A DNA stretch of 64,000 nt, from positions 1,922,001-1,986,000 of the forward strand of contig NC_090773.1 of the NCBI RefSeq assembly GCF_001761485.1, written 5' to 3'. The notes under the pieces are model-generated. The model worked only from the letters and a program-made list of their open reading frames with translations. It made no database searches and had not been told where the DNA came from. Numbering within the stretch: the stretch's first letter is position 1; the number at the start of each line of letters is the position of its first letter. The translations under genes were made by a program, and so were the position numbers. This document shows positions 1 to 10,141 of this stretch, piece by piece. Source of the stretch: Yarrowia lipolytica. Its lineage: Eukaryota; Ascomycota; Dipodascomycetes; Dipodascales.

Positions 1-506
1 GTATGTGTTTAGAGCTTACTGTAGAGGCTCAGATGGATGCGATATGCTCCAGCACGAAGAATCATACCCGAAAATGGAGAGAAGATTACAGACAGCAATC
101 ACTCGTATCAGCCTTTGTTGTACATACTGTACATACTTGTATTTATACTTGTCGAATGTGACGTAATTACAGTATGTACTGTACATACTGTAATTAGTAC
201 TCTGTGGGATATTCTTTGGTACAACTACTGTAGTCAATGCCTGGAGGCCATCACAGGAACAATTTTTAACTTGGTCGTTCATGAAGCATCGTGTTGAGTT
301 GCTGAGTATTTTTTCTATAGATGGGCATGCTTCGAGTCAGAGAACTGATGGAGGGTTTGCATGCTTCCTAAGGCGCGGTTGCACGATCTAGAGCTGGCAT
401 AAGTACTTCACGCCAGTACCAATAGGTACAAGTGTTTATACCGGTAGCTATCTTTACAGTGTACAATTGGTATGAACTCTTACAGTTGCAGTATTTACTG
501 TACTTG
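1..506. other. Intergenic, no gene seen
   Basis: No convincing coding region. The stretch is rich in TACATACTGTA-type words and holds a perfect inverted repeat at 164-196 (two 16-bp arms around one base). Short open frames on both strands look random in composition. Confidence 0.6.
164..196. repeat. Perfect 33-bp palindrome
   Basis: Positions 164-179 read TAATTACAGTATGTAC, and 181-196 are the exact reverse complement, with one T between them. It could extrude as a cruciform or be a dimeric protein site. It belongs to the GTAC-rich word family found across the left part of the window. Confidence 0.85.
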
Positions 507-772
507 TGTTGTGGGTAATACCTGGTAGGGTAATACCTGGTAGGGTAATACCTGGCTAATTCCTCACATAGTGATGAGAGGAACCAGCTTGGTCGTAGAC
601 GAGATGTCCATCCTGTAGATAGTTTTATCCATTGATCTAGAATCTCTTTCTGGTGAATGAGCAAGCACACACCAGAAGGGTGTGTGCTACTATCAGAACG
701 TGGTGTCCCTAGAAGTGGGTTGTAAGTTGTTAATTAACTATATCTAATCAATAATACTTATTATCTTCAATA
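507..772 (+). mobile_element. Solo LTR of a retrotransposon (copy A)
   Basis: This 266-bp unit starts TGTTG and ends CTTCAATA. It matches the unit at 6722-6988 along its whole length, in the opposite orientation. The flanking five bases, ACTTG on the left and ACTTA on the right, look like a slightly diverged target-site duplication. No internal element sequence is attached, so it is a solo LTR. The size is close to what I recall for the Ty3/gypsy element Tyl6 of Yarrowia (about 276 bp), but that family assignment is memory-based inference. Confidence 0.72.
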
Positions 773-853
773 ACTTATACCGGCGGTACTTTTGTAGTCT
801 TGATCACTTATATTAAGGTTGGTCACGTGCTTGGGTTGATAAATGCACTCGTT

Positions 854-1594
854 ATGCACTCCATGGATAATTTAATTTATGGCAAATTGTCCGCATCATT
901 ACAAGTTGCAGACCATATGATCAGACATTATTCGAAACTTGTGGGTTCCAGAAAACACCTGAGCAAAACATTTCCTGGGAAACTCACGTACAGGAAAGCT
1001 ATCAGCAAATTACAACAAGGCAACGATCTAGCAGACTCGAGGGATGCTCAACAAACCCAGGGTGGCGCTATAAGATCAGAGGCATCCTCATTTGACAGGT
1101 CAAAGCGGTCGCGCGGAAAATCATGGAAGCTTCCAGAGTTGGCTTTGAGTGAGCAAAAGGTCATTGAAAGACAATCTCGTGTTACACCTGAGGGGTGGAG
1201 GTCGATGGACCTCCCTGAGTGGCAGCGGGCAAAATTTGGAAAGCTTGATAAATTGCAAGAACTTGAGAAACGTCGCCAGCTTGCTCTTAGTACTGGAGAT
1301 GTTGCTAAATGGCTAGGACCCCATCAGAAGTATGTGCGGGATCTGAATCAACCAGTTCAGGCCTTGTGGAGACCACAGAGGAAGCTTTCGCAGGAAAAGC
1401 AGGTTATGGTATACCAATTATATCAACAGGGGAGAACAATAGGCGCTATCGCAAAAGAGTTGAAGATCAGTTCGGAGGCGATCCAGCGTATTGTTAAGGC
1501 GAAGAAGCAAGAGACGAAACAATTTGACAGAGATAACGAGAAGGACCAAAAGAAGGACAAATGGAGGGACTTGCTGAAGGTGAGAGAGACCTAA
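854..1594 (+). CDS. RRG9: Rrg9/neugrin-like mitochondrial protein
   Basis: Predicted protein of 246 aa. The frame is open upstream to about 800, but the first ATG is at 854 and a second in-frame ATG lies at 863. The N-terminus is basic and poor in acids, as in a mitochondrial presequence. The C-terminal third (WRPQRKLS, then a helix-turn-helix-like ELKISSEAIQRIVKAKK) matches the Rrg9/neugrin pattern, W-x-P-x-RKLS followed by a K-[VI]-S-x-EAI-x-RI-[LV]-K block. Yeast Rrg9 is needed for respiratory growth and mitochondrial genome maintenance; its biochemical role is unclear. A solo LTR ends only 81 bp before the ATG. The Rrg9 call rests on this one motif block; another mitochondrial HTH-type protein is possible. 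Confidence 0.55.
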   Translation: MHSMDNLIYGKLSASLQVADHMIRHYSKLVGSRKHLSKTFPGKLTYRKAISKLQQGNDLADSRDAQQTQGGAIRSEASSFDRSKRSRGKSWKLPELALSEQKVIERQSRVTPEGWRSMDLPEWQRAKFGKLDKLQELEKRRQLALSTGDVAKWLGPHQKYVRDLNQPVQALWRPQRKLSQEKQVMVYQLYQQGRTIGAIAKELKISSEAIQRIVKAKKQETKQFDRDNEKDQKKDKWRDLLKVRET

Positions 1595-1983
1595 CACACA
1601 CTCGCACATACACCATACCTATTTATCTATATATATATACATGTGTTGGAAGCCCGATTATCAACATAGACGATGAGGTCTATCAATACTTCAAACTGAG
1701 GGCTACTTGAGTCTGCATACTACTGTTTCACAGCTCGTGCTCGTAAACTGAGATCAACGTATGAACAGGTACAGTAACCTACAGCTTACTGGTATTTACT
1801 CGTACTTTATCGTAAAAGCCTGTACCGATACTTCATAATTAATCACTGTGTAAAATATTGTGTGGATACTTACGCAGCAGATACATGCGTACCGCTGGTG
1901 GAACAAAGCAACTATCATACAAGTGGCCCGTTTAAATACAAGAATCATTCGTTGTCTTTTTTGAAAATAAATTACACTCCAAC
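1595..1983. other. Convergent 3' intergenic region
   Basis: Shared downstream region of the Rrg9-like gene and the acyl-CoA dehydrogenase gene, which converge. It contains a (TA)n run near 1629-1640 and several TACTGTAC/TACTCGTAC words. No gene is seen. Confidence 0.6.
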
Positions 1984-3249
1984 TTAGGCAGACTCCTTCT
2001 GGATGATCTTGGCAATAGTCTGCAGCTGGATGTTGGAAGTTCCCTCGTAAATGGCACCGATCTTAGAATCTCGGAAGAACTTCTCCAGAGTCTCCTCTCG
2101 AGTGAATCCGACACCACCCATCCATTCGACAGCCTTGGATGCGACGTTTCCTGCAACCTGGGAAGCATAGAGCTTTGCCATAGCAGCCTCCTTTGTGAAA
2201 GGAACGCCAGCCTCCTTGAGTCGGGCAGCGTTGTAGACCAGGAGTCGAGCAGCCTCGATCTCAGTAGCGGCCTGGCCAATCTGGTGCTGCATACCCTGGA
2301 ACTCACCGATGTACTGGCCGAACTGCTTTCTGTCGTTGAAAGCATAGCCGGTAGCCTTCTTGAAAGCTCCACCAGCAAGGCCAAGCATCTGGGCCGCAAT
2401 TCCGATTCGGCCCTCGTTCAAGCACTCGATAGCAATCTTGTAGCCCTTGCCCTCCTCGCCAAGAAGGTTCTCCTTAGGAATGAAAACGTCCTCGAAGTTG
2501 AGAACGCAGGTAGAAGAGGCTCGGATACCCAGCTTCTGCTCCTTCTTAGCAATCTGCACTCCCATGTCCTTCTCGACAACAAAGGCAGTAATACCCTTGT
2601 AGCCCTTGCTGGGATCGAGATTAGCAAAAACAATGAAAAGCTCAGCCTCGGCAGCGTTGGTGATCCACATCTTGGAACCGTTCAAAATGTATCCATCGTC
2701 AGTCTTTGTGGCTCGAGACTTCATGGCGAAGGCATCAGATCCGGAAGAGGGCTCAGAAAGAGCGAAAGATCCGACCTTCTGGGCAGCAAGCTGGGGGAGA
2801 TACTTGTTTCGGAGTGCGTCGGATCCCCAGGATCGGATGCAGGTGTTGACGAGGGTATTGTGGACATCGTTCATCACAGACACTGAGGGGTCCACCTTGG
2901 CAAGCTCCTCAACGACGATGATAGCAGAGGTGAAGTTGGCACCTGCACCACCGAACTCCTCGGGAGTCTCGATGCCCATAAGGCCATTGTCGAACATGTC
3001 CTGGATGATTGTCTTGTCCATCTGCTCGGCCTCGTCCATCTCACGGACCTTGGGAGCAATCACCTCATCAGCAAACTTGCTAACCATGTCACGAAACATC
3101 TCCTCCTCCTCGGAGAAGTGAGTGACAGGGGGTCGGGTGGAGTAAGCTCTCAAGGCGAGAGGTCGCACAGTAGAGGCCTTCATGGCACTCTGCTGGCAGA
3201 TTCGGCTGCCAATGGGGAGAGATCGGGTAATGGATCGAATGGACAACAT
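1984..3249 (-). CDS. Mitochondrial short/branched-chain acyl-CoA dehydrogenase
   Basis: A 421-aa intronless gene. It is a flavin enzyme that introduces the alpha-beta double bond into short or methyl-branched acyl-CoA and passes electrons to ETF. Residues 1-35 are rich in Arg and Ser and free of acids, a typical matrix targeting peptide. The family order is complete: N-terminal helical domain, FALSEPSSGSDAF (162-174) and GSKMWITNA (191-199) around the FAD/substrate site, EGRIGIAAQMLGLA (279-292), then AVEWMGGVGF and the catalytic Glu402 in IYEGTSNIQ. The Glu at this late position and the motif QGMQHQIG fit the ACADSB type (isoleucine breakdown) better than peroxisomal acyl-CoA oxidase. Most Saccharomycetes lack such a mitochondrial enzyme. 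A TATTTAAATA box lies about 50 bp upstream. Confidence 0.9.
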   Translation of the reverse strand: MLSIRSITRSLPIGSRICQQSAMKASTVRPLALRAYSTRPPVTHFSEEEEMFRDMVSKFADEVIAPKVREMDEAEQMDKTIIQDMFDNGLMGIETPEEFGGAGANFTSAIIVVEELAKVDPSVSVMNDVHNTLVNTCIRSWGSDALRNKYLPQLAAQKVGSFALSEPSSGSDAFAMKSRATKTDDGYILNGSKMWITNAAEAELFIVFANLDPSKGYKGITAFVVEKDMGVQIAKKEQKLGIRASSTCVLNFEDVFIPKENLLGEEGKGYKIAIECLNEGRIGIAAQMLGLAGGAFKKATGYAFNDRKQFGQYIGEFQGMQHQIGQAATEIEAARLLVYNAARLKEAGVPFTKEAAMAKLYASQVAGNVASKAVEWMGGVGFTREETLEKFFRDSKIGAIYEGTSNIQLQTIAKIIQKESA

Positions 3250-3296
3250 GTTTTACCTGTAATTGAGTGGTGAGGATTATGAAAGAGGCCAGCTAG

Positions 3297-3306
3297 TATT
3301 TAAATA
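3297..3306 (-). promoter_or_regulatory. TATA-like box of the acyl-CoA dehydrogenase
   Basis: TATTTAAATA, 48-57 bp upstream of the ATG at 3249 on the minus strand. It is the only strong TATA-like element close to this start. Confidence 0.5.
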
Positions 3307-4441
3307 GGACGCGGAGCTTAAACCAACGACGGTTGTGTCTGGCCGAGCTAACCCCGAGGTTCTCGGTAACTATAAATTCCATAGCCGAAATTTCTCCAAT
3401 CCAGGTTGATAATCTGTACTCGCAACAGAGGTTGGGATGATAATGTTCCTTATGGGGACTTTAGTTTGTTGGTTACACCCCTGTTATGGGCAAGGCTTCA
3501 GGGCAGGTCTATGAGCCATGTTATGTTAGTTCATGCCATACATAGTTGTAAGTTGTCAATTTAGCCTGGAGTCAAATCTCCCCACATCGGCAAGTGTTTG
3601 GGTCCGGACTGTGGACAGTGCGTTGTCGGTGTTGCCACTAATGCATGTACTTGTATCCTAGTTCTGCATATACAGGCTTTTACGAAATATTTGGAATAAC
3701 TGATGCTTTCGGTTCTTTTTCGATATGGGAACAGCCGCAAGGTACAAAATCTCGGACCCTTCTCGGCAAAAGGGAACAATCCGGGAATACCCGATGAGTG
3801 TTTATTTGGGTTATGTTAAATTAACAGTATGGTTTCCTAATCTAGTTACCCTAATCTCTGTTATTGACCAATCACGGCCTGGTCCGTAGGCTAACCCCAC
3901 ACCATACTGCTGCTGTTTGCCGACCCCTCGACAACGTATGCACAGGTACGGGCACTTCTGCAGTACGAGTACTTCCTGGGGGTGCTATGCTCTTTGAGTC
4001 CGGACACCTCGATTGGTTGGAACGAAGTCTGAAAAACAAGTGATATTTGTACTTGTGCTGGTACCCTCATCAAGAATAAAAAAAAAACCCCTCTGCTGAG
4101 CTCGTAGTTCGTTGCCAGTCAGTTTATTTTACGTTCGCAACGTTTCCTGCAAGGTCCAACCTTTCAACGTCAGTACCAGTACAAGTACACTATACATATA
4201 GCCCGGCTCCCAAGAGCTATGACCAGGCGAAATAGAGTGCACAAAACGAGCACCATGATACAGGTACAGGGTAGCTTTGTACCTGTACAAGTACAATATA
4301 AACCGATTGTAGTATACTTGTACGAGCACAGTCAGCATATATCTGTTCACTGCACCTGGCGTTCCATATCACTGAAGCTTTCGAGGTAGCGTCGTAAGCT
4401 GAGTACTTGTAGACTGAAAATGAAAAACTTCCACAACGTGA
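3307..4441. other. Intergenic, GTAC-word rich
   Basis: No gene seen. The stretch 4150-4340 carries many overlapping GTACCTGTAC and GTACAAGTAC words that could fold into alternative hairpins. Confidence 0.55.
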
Positions 4442-4511
4442 TGTTGAAGGTAATACCCGGTAATGCAATACCTGGCTAATTCCTCACATCACCACATAGT
4501 AATGTTCAATA
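4442..4511 (+). mobile_element. Shortened solo LTR remnant (copy B)
   Basis: Seventy bases that begin TGTTGAAGGTAATACC like copy C, contain the shared block CTGGCTAATTCCTCACAT, and end TTCAATA like the full copies. Flanking bases CGTGA and CGTAA resemble a diverged 5-bp target duplication. It is a strongly shortened fossil of the same family as 507-772 and 6722-6988. Confidence 0.6.
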
Positions 4512-6721
4512 CGTAACTCCCAACTTTTTTTGCAGCCTAATTTTTTTATATGATGAGCAGCGGAAATCCGAAGAGACCAAAATAACAAGAGCACCGCCCA
4601 ATCTCAAATATCAAAAGCAGCACTAATGATTATATTATATATAATATATATATTATATACCACACAAATCTAAACACACTATTTATATTTTTAAAGACAC
4701 TAATCAACAGGTTCGTCAGCACTCCCGTGCTGTTTTTACTTCCACTTTTATAGGACTTTAATGTATTATGTTATAAAAAACTATGGTTGGTCTCTAAATA
4801 TATATATATATATATATTTAGGAAATATACAATGGACAATCATAATAAGCTAGCCATTAGGAAAGGAACAAAAAACAAAAAGACAATTAACATCGACAGC
4901 AAGGTCCAGACTATAAAAGGTGGATACAAAAGGCATACCATACGATTGATTATTTGTTCATGTGGAAAAACATAGAACAAAAACCTTTGTGATGCGAATA
5001 TAATGAATGCACACCACAGATACTTTAAAATTTGATCATAGGTAACAGGCTGGGCATATATATGCCGTAGGATTTTAATATACGCTTTTGATGTGCCAGT
5101 TGGCTATTTTTTATAGCTGCATTAGAATATACCTCGAAAGCTGAGTTTTTGGTGTTCAATAATCAAACACTTCTGAATCATTGCGGTGTACACTGGGAGG
5201 CGCATGTCAGCTAATTTGTAGACGCTTCGTCTTGTTCTTGTCCTGGTCGTGGTCTCGTGGTGAAAATCTATATAAATATATATATAGATAAAAACCTATA
5301 TTCAAAAAATGACATGTTACTATAAATGGAAAAAATAAAATTTGGTTTGGGGTGTAGTGACTGATTGGGTAAACTAAGTATAGGGCAACATATGTTTACA
5401 TCCATGCATATGATATTTGACTATAGATATATATAACTTTAAAAAATATATAACACATCTAAGGATATTAATCTGCCCAATCAATCTGTCCATATACTGT
5501 ATAAATAATAAAAAACAGTTTTAATCAATCAAATCAGTTCATAAAAATAACACGATATCAAAATTCATTTCGTAATACATATAATTTCATTTTAATGTTT
5601 TGTTTATTCTAATGAATGTATGCTAGTTAGTTGTAACCAATACATTTATTGATTCTATATCCGCTTTTAGTACGACTACATGCTTCAATATATATTTTCT
5701 GGTACACTATAGATATTCTATTAGGAATATTTGGGCTTTTTTCTAGTAGCGCGATTAAGTTTTTTCCATGTTTGGAAACTTCGTTGATATTTTACAAGTC
5801 CATATTTATAAAAATTATATACTATTATAAGTACCTTTATATTTCTAATATTCTAATATTCTAACGGATCGAGTAGGTCCTCCGACCAGTTTTATGAGCT
5901 GTACCTACATAAAAATGCGATACATTCAAATAATCATATTTTTATTATTAGTAAGTTGTTTTCGCAGTAATTGGTTTGTCATCAGAACTACAGTGCAGTA
6001 AGAAGAGAGCTATTGCTCCCAAAACTACGTAATTGACAATGGGTCCAACACCGTAATTGACCAGTATTAACGCCATTGCCGAGACTTACCTCTCGAATGT
6101 AAGCTCTTATGCCTTTGTTCTACACAAGCTATATCTGGGCGGAATGAGCATATGTATTCCCCTTATTACAAGTGCTAATATCAATGTTAGCAGTCGCGGT
6201 GATACTGACCATACACATTCTTATAACACACCCTTAAAACATATCCCTGGTTTTTTTTTTTTTTTTTTTTTTTTTGATATACATTTAATTTAAAGTGATG
6301 ATCAAAATTGTTTTTGGACTCATCCCCGTTCTCCTCAGTACATACTAATAAAATCTGATTCAGAAAATGTTGTAGTACATACTACAGACTTGTATGTACT
6401 TTAGAAACGTGCAGAATCTTGAGAGCGACTCTCGGCTTGTCATGTATTCCATGTATTCCTTTCTTCCACGAACTCCTCGAGTAATAAAATGGAATAATTA
6501 TAACAAAACAAATTAAAAATGTTGTGGTTTCATGCCAGTGGGACAATTGGCATTTATCTAAATACGCCATGTGCCTGAATTCATAGAATATAGCATGTAC
6601 ATTAGTATTGCAATTTTAATGATAACGATCCTACCTTGCACCACCTACAAGAGGTGTGCTAAAGAAGCCTATTGCACTATCAGTTGTATCTGATCCAGAT
6701 CCAACACAAGCATGTTCCCTC
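4512..6721. other. AT-rich island, no gene seen
   Basis: This 2.2-kb stretch is far richer in A+T than its surroundings. It has alternating TA runs (4632-4660, 4797-4820, 5270-5290) and a pure run of 25 T at 6251-6275. Open frames here are short and of random composition. Candidate roles are a replication origin, scaffold DNA or an inserted organellar fragment; none is shown by the sequence alone. Confidence 0.55.
6251..6275. repeat. Poly(T) run of 25
   Basis: Uninterrupted T25 inside the AT-rich island. It could be slippage, or the poly(A) end of a minus-strand retroposed sequence lying to its right. No element body or target duplication was recognised. Confidence 0.85.
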
Positions 6722-6988
6722 TATTGAAGATCATAAGTATTATTGATGTGATATAGTTAATTAATAACTTACAACCCACTTCTAGGGACACGACGTTCCG
6801 ATAGTAGCACACACCAGAAGTGCTTGCTCATTCACCAGAAAAGAGATTCTAGATCAGTGGATAAAACTATCTTCTGGATGGACATCTCGTCTACGACCCA
6901 GCTGATTCCTCTCATCACTATGTGGTGACATCTCATCATTATGTGAGGAATTAGCCAGGTATTACCCCACCGGGTATTACCTTCAACA
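6722..6988 (-). mobile_element. Solo LTR of a retrotransposon (copy C)
   Basis: A 267-bp unit on the minus strand, starting TGTTGAAG at 6988 and ending CTTCAATA at 6722. It is flanked on both sides by the exact 5-bp duplication CCCTC (6717-6721 and 6989-6993). It is homologous to the unit at 507-772. Near-matching ends and a perfect target duplication suggest it is younger than copies A and B. No internal region is present. Confidence 0.82.
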
Positions 6989-7186
6989 CCCTCCATATAT
7001 TATTCTACTACAGCTCTGTAATTAACATGACTCATTCATTCATTGATCTATTTCTGTAATTTCATTCACTCATTGCGTGTTGTCGGAGAGTCCCTGTGTC
7101 GGGACCATAAACGCATCTCATTAAAACATGCTTCGTCAATCGTGTGGACGGTTGGTGCCCACAAGACACAACCGGTCTATAAAATA

Positions 7187-7542
7187 CTAATACTGGTATT
7201 CGTAATACTGTCTCTGTCGGGTCACCACCACAAGGCCGGTTGCCTCGGAGTTGAAAATGAGGCCCAGCTGGTCACACAACGACATGACTATCTGCCGTTG
7301 CTGGGGCAATAGGAGTGGGTGCGAGTAGACAATTTCCGTTCGTTTGGCGTCATCCCGGAACAGCAGGAGCTGGGAGTAAAACTCTAGAGTCTCAGGGTCG
7401 TTGAGATCCAGCTTGGGGGCAGGAGGGGGTGTGGGTGTGGGTGATGGAGAGTATTGGGGATATGACATGTGAGGAGTGACATGTGAGGGAAGAGTGTGGG
7501 CGGGTTGGCCCACAGAACCAGATTGGGTAAGGTTGTGGACTG

Positions 7543-7584
<42 letters not shown>

Positions 7585-8621
7585 GGAGGCTGGGCACCTC
7601 CATGCTGCTGAGTATGACCACCACTGACGTTCCGCCTTCCTCCTCCCTGGCCACCCTGGCCACGATGCTGCTCCTCCAGCTGGCCGCGTCGCTCTCGCTT
7701 ATCCCGCTCAATACGTTCTCGTTCGGCGAGAGGGAGCATCTTTTTATACTCGACCCGAAGTTTTCGACCACCGATCTCCCGTCCATTAAGCGAGCCAATC
7801 ACAGCTGCCGTTTCGTCAGCAGTGGTGAAATTGGCGAATGCCAGGCCCCGGAACACGCCGTTATCAAAGTGGTAGTTGAAAGCGTAGGGCAGTGGCAACC
7901 GCAACTGGGTCATGACGTCCAGCAGTTGCTCCTTTTTGATGGCAAACGGTATGTTCTTGATGACGATGGCTGTGGGGATAAGGTCGTCGTCAGCGAGACC
8001 GGGATGTACCGCGGTAGGTGCAACAGGGGTGGGGGCTATGGGTGCCATTCCAGGTACAACTGAAGGACTACTTCCCATTCCAGGATGGGGGCTAGGAACC
8101 CCCGACCCCATAGCCACGCCGATAGGGCCTCCCAAGCCTAAGCCGGCCATTCCCTGGGTCAGGTTGTAGTAGGGAGTTGTAGTCCGCGATGCATCTGTGG
8201 CAGTGGCACTTGTTCCGGGCCACACAGAGGAGGCTGACGTGGTCGAAGAGAAGGACGACCGTTTGGACGCCGAGTTGGCCGGGTTGTTTGTGTCGATATC
8301 AAAATGTCGGCTTTGTGCTCGCTTGAGAGGCGATGGAGACTGCCGGTTGCTCTGCAGTCCACCCGTGGCGCTTGCTGCTGGTGCTGACGTAGTTCCGCCC
8401 AAATCCAGACCCACGGGAACCATAGGCACGGGAGCATGGGTGGTGGGGCCATGGGTGGGGGTAGTGGCTCCGGTAGCCGAGGTTGGACCAGCAGTACCCT
8501 GATTCCGATATCCCATCATGTGCAACGAAGAAGACGAGGATTGTCGATGGATGGGGTTGGTGACGGAAGAATTTGTAGTGGCTGGAGATTGGGCCGGAGA
8601 GTGTTCAAAGAAGTTTGACAT
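7187..8621 (-). CDS. PIN4: PIN4/Cip2-type RRM plus R3H RNA-binding protein, frame change at CAG tract
   Basis: Starts at 8621 with a Ser/Thr/Pro-rich N-terminus. An RRM follows at residues about 217-293 (RNP2-like IVIKNIP, RNP1-like FRGLAFANF), then the basic stretch EYKKMLPLAERERIERDKRERR typical of Pin4/Mdt1 and fission-yeast Cip2. A polyglutamine run (13 Gln, 7545-7583) comes next. In the starting frame the reading ends at 7392, giving 409 aa. The family's R3H-like domain (LDLNDPETLEFYSQLLLFRDD and on to the stop at 7187) is present but in the frame one base further along. I see no consensus intron between the two. So either a one-base length difference at or after the CAG tract separates the domains, or the sequence has an error there. 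Yeast Pin4 is a stress and checkpoint-linked mRNA-binding protein. Confidence 0.75.
7545..7583 (-). repeat. CAG trinucleotide tract (polyGln)
   Basis: Twelve CAG plus one CAA codon on the minus strand, inside the PIN4-type gene. The three reading frames here give polyGln, polySer and polyAla, and the gene's frame changes at or just after this tract. Confidence 0.9.
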
Positions 8622-8676
8622 TGTTGAGCGTGCTGGATCTGTCGTTTCACCACTCGATAGTGATTCACTGTCTCTG

Positions 8677-8683
8677 TTTTATA
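8677..8683 (-). promoter_or_regulatory. TATA box of the PIN4-type gene
   Basis: TATAAAA on the minus strand, 56-62 bp upstream of the ATG at 8621. Confidence 0.5.
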
Positions 8684-9194
8684 CCCCTCCAACAATTATG
8701 CCAGCCGGCCAAATCTGGAGATTTTTATGGTCGGTGTTTGTGTCGAGTGAGTAGTAGCGAATAGCCTTTTTTGTGGTGTGAGGGTGTGAAGTGGAACGTT
8801 GGTGGTATGAACAATGCACAACCGAGGAGAGAACACAGAACTTTTCAGGCGGTCGTGTCAAGGATTGAGAAGCCCGAAACTAAAAGAAGATATGGAACTT
8901 TCAGCTGCTTCTGGATTTCCAACAAAAAAGATCCGCAATACTATGATCAAAGGTCTCGTTATACAACATACCTACTTTTATATAAAGTCCACCCATGTTC
9001 GCAGTCCACCCCTCCCAGGCACAAGATTAAACTCTGTCCAATGTGTGACGTGCCATTACTGCCATATGCTTAATAAGCTGAAAAACCCTGCGCCTTCATT
9101 TATGGCAAGGCCATTAGAGTGTATGCATGAGCGACCAGTCCAATAAGGCTATTTGCCTGTTCCCTGATTGGCCGCTGATACCTTACAGGGAAGA

Positions 9195-9258
9195 GGTCAC
9201 GTGAGTATGAAACATCATGGTCACGTGACCCACCTATACCCAAATGCGTTTGCACGTG
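9195..9258. promoter_or_regulatory. Cluster of CACGTG (E-box/CDEI-like) sites
   Basis: GGTCACGTGA at 9195-9204, the perfect palindrome GGTCACGTGACC at 9219-9230, and GCACGTGA near 9252-9259. RTCACGTG is the Cbf1-type bHLH site in yeasts; other bHLH factors also bind CACGTG. The role here is inferred only. Confidence 0.5.
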
Positions 9259-9709
9259 AGAGGGTTCAGAGGCCTGCTTGTACATAATTGTACTGTTTAT
9301 TTATCGACTGACTGTACCGTGCCCTAAGCAGCTTCAGGACTCCGTGTGGACTTTTAATGCACAAAACTCGTAAAAGTACAGTACTGTACAGTACAAATAT
9401 GTGATATCCGCACAAACGCGCCCAGTTTGTAATCTCTTGAAAATCCGAGGTTCCACAGTTCTGCTCGGTTCCGTGCATGCACAGCTCTGCACATACAATA
9501 TCGTAATTACAAAATGCAGATTGCTACACAGAAGGAAAGAGTAGATTTGTTGACAGTGGTGCACATTATCTACAAGTACAAGTTGACCGCGTCTGCTGGT
9601 CCAAGAGAAGTATATTGACCAATATTAGTGACGCCAGTCCACTCCCTGCTGTGTATGTACAATACCAACCGCGTGCTTTGATCTGACACATTCAATGTGT
9701 ACTAAAAGC

Positions 9710-9712
<3 letters not shown>

Positions 9713-9763
<51 letters not shown>
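9713..9763. repeat. (AG)n microsatellite
   Basis: Fifty-one bases of pure AG repeat, about 25 units. Confidence 0.95.
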
Positions 9764-9769
<6 letters not shown>

Positions 9770-10141
9770 ACTGATATAATAGAATGGAATAGGAGATGTT
9801 TTCTATGATTCGCTGCATCAGCTGACCAATGATACAGTCAAACAATATGGGTGTCGGTACTAGCTCTCCCCTTGACATCTCAATTTACGGTTCCCTGATT
9901 GGATATGGGATACGAAGGATGATACATCTGATTAGTTGTAGTAATACCACGTCTGTAAAGCGCACTATGTTTCTGTCAGCTTCGATTTGTTTTTTCTTTC
10001 AACATATTTAAGCATGTACATTGTAGCAATCTACTCATCTCAGCAATGACCGTCGCTTATGTAACCATGCATGACTTCCGCCTCCGCACGAAACCTACGA
10101 TGGCAGAATCGCAACATCACATAGCTTTGATCTAACACAAC

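Larger units (their letters stand above)
8684..10141. other. Divergent promoter region
   Basis: Lies between the PIN4-type gene (minus) and the Iba57/Caf17 gene (plus). It contains three CACGTG sites within 65 bp (9195-9258), a GTACAGTACTGTAC palindrome at 9376-9389, and an (AG)25 microsatellite. No additional gene was recognised. Confidence 0.55.

Noticed and set aside
2284-2886. 200-codon plus-strand frame inside the acyl-CoA dehydrogenase gene
   Set aside because: Antisense shadow of a strongly codon-biased gene; no motif.
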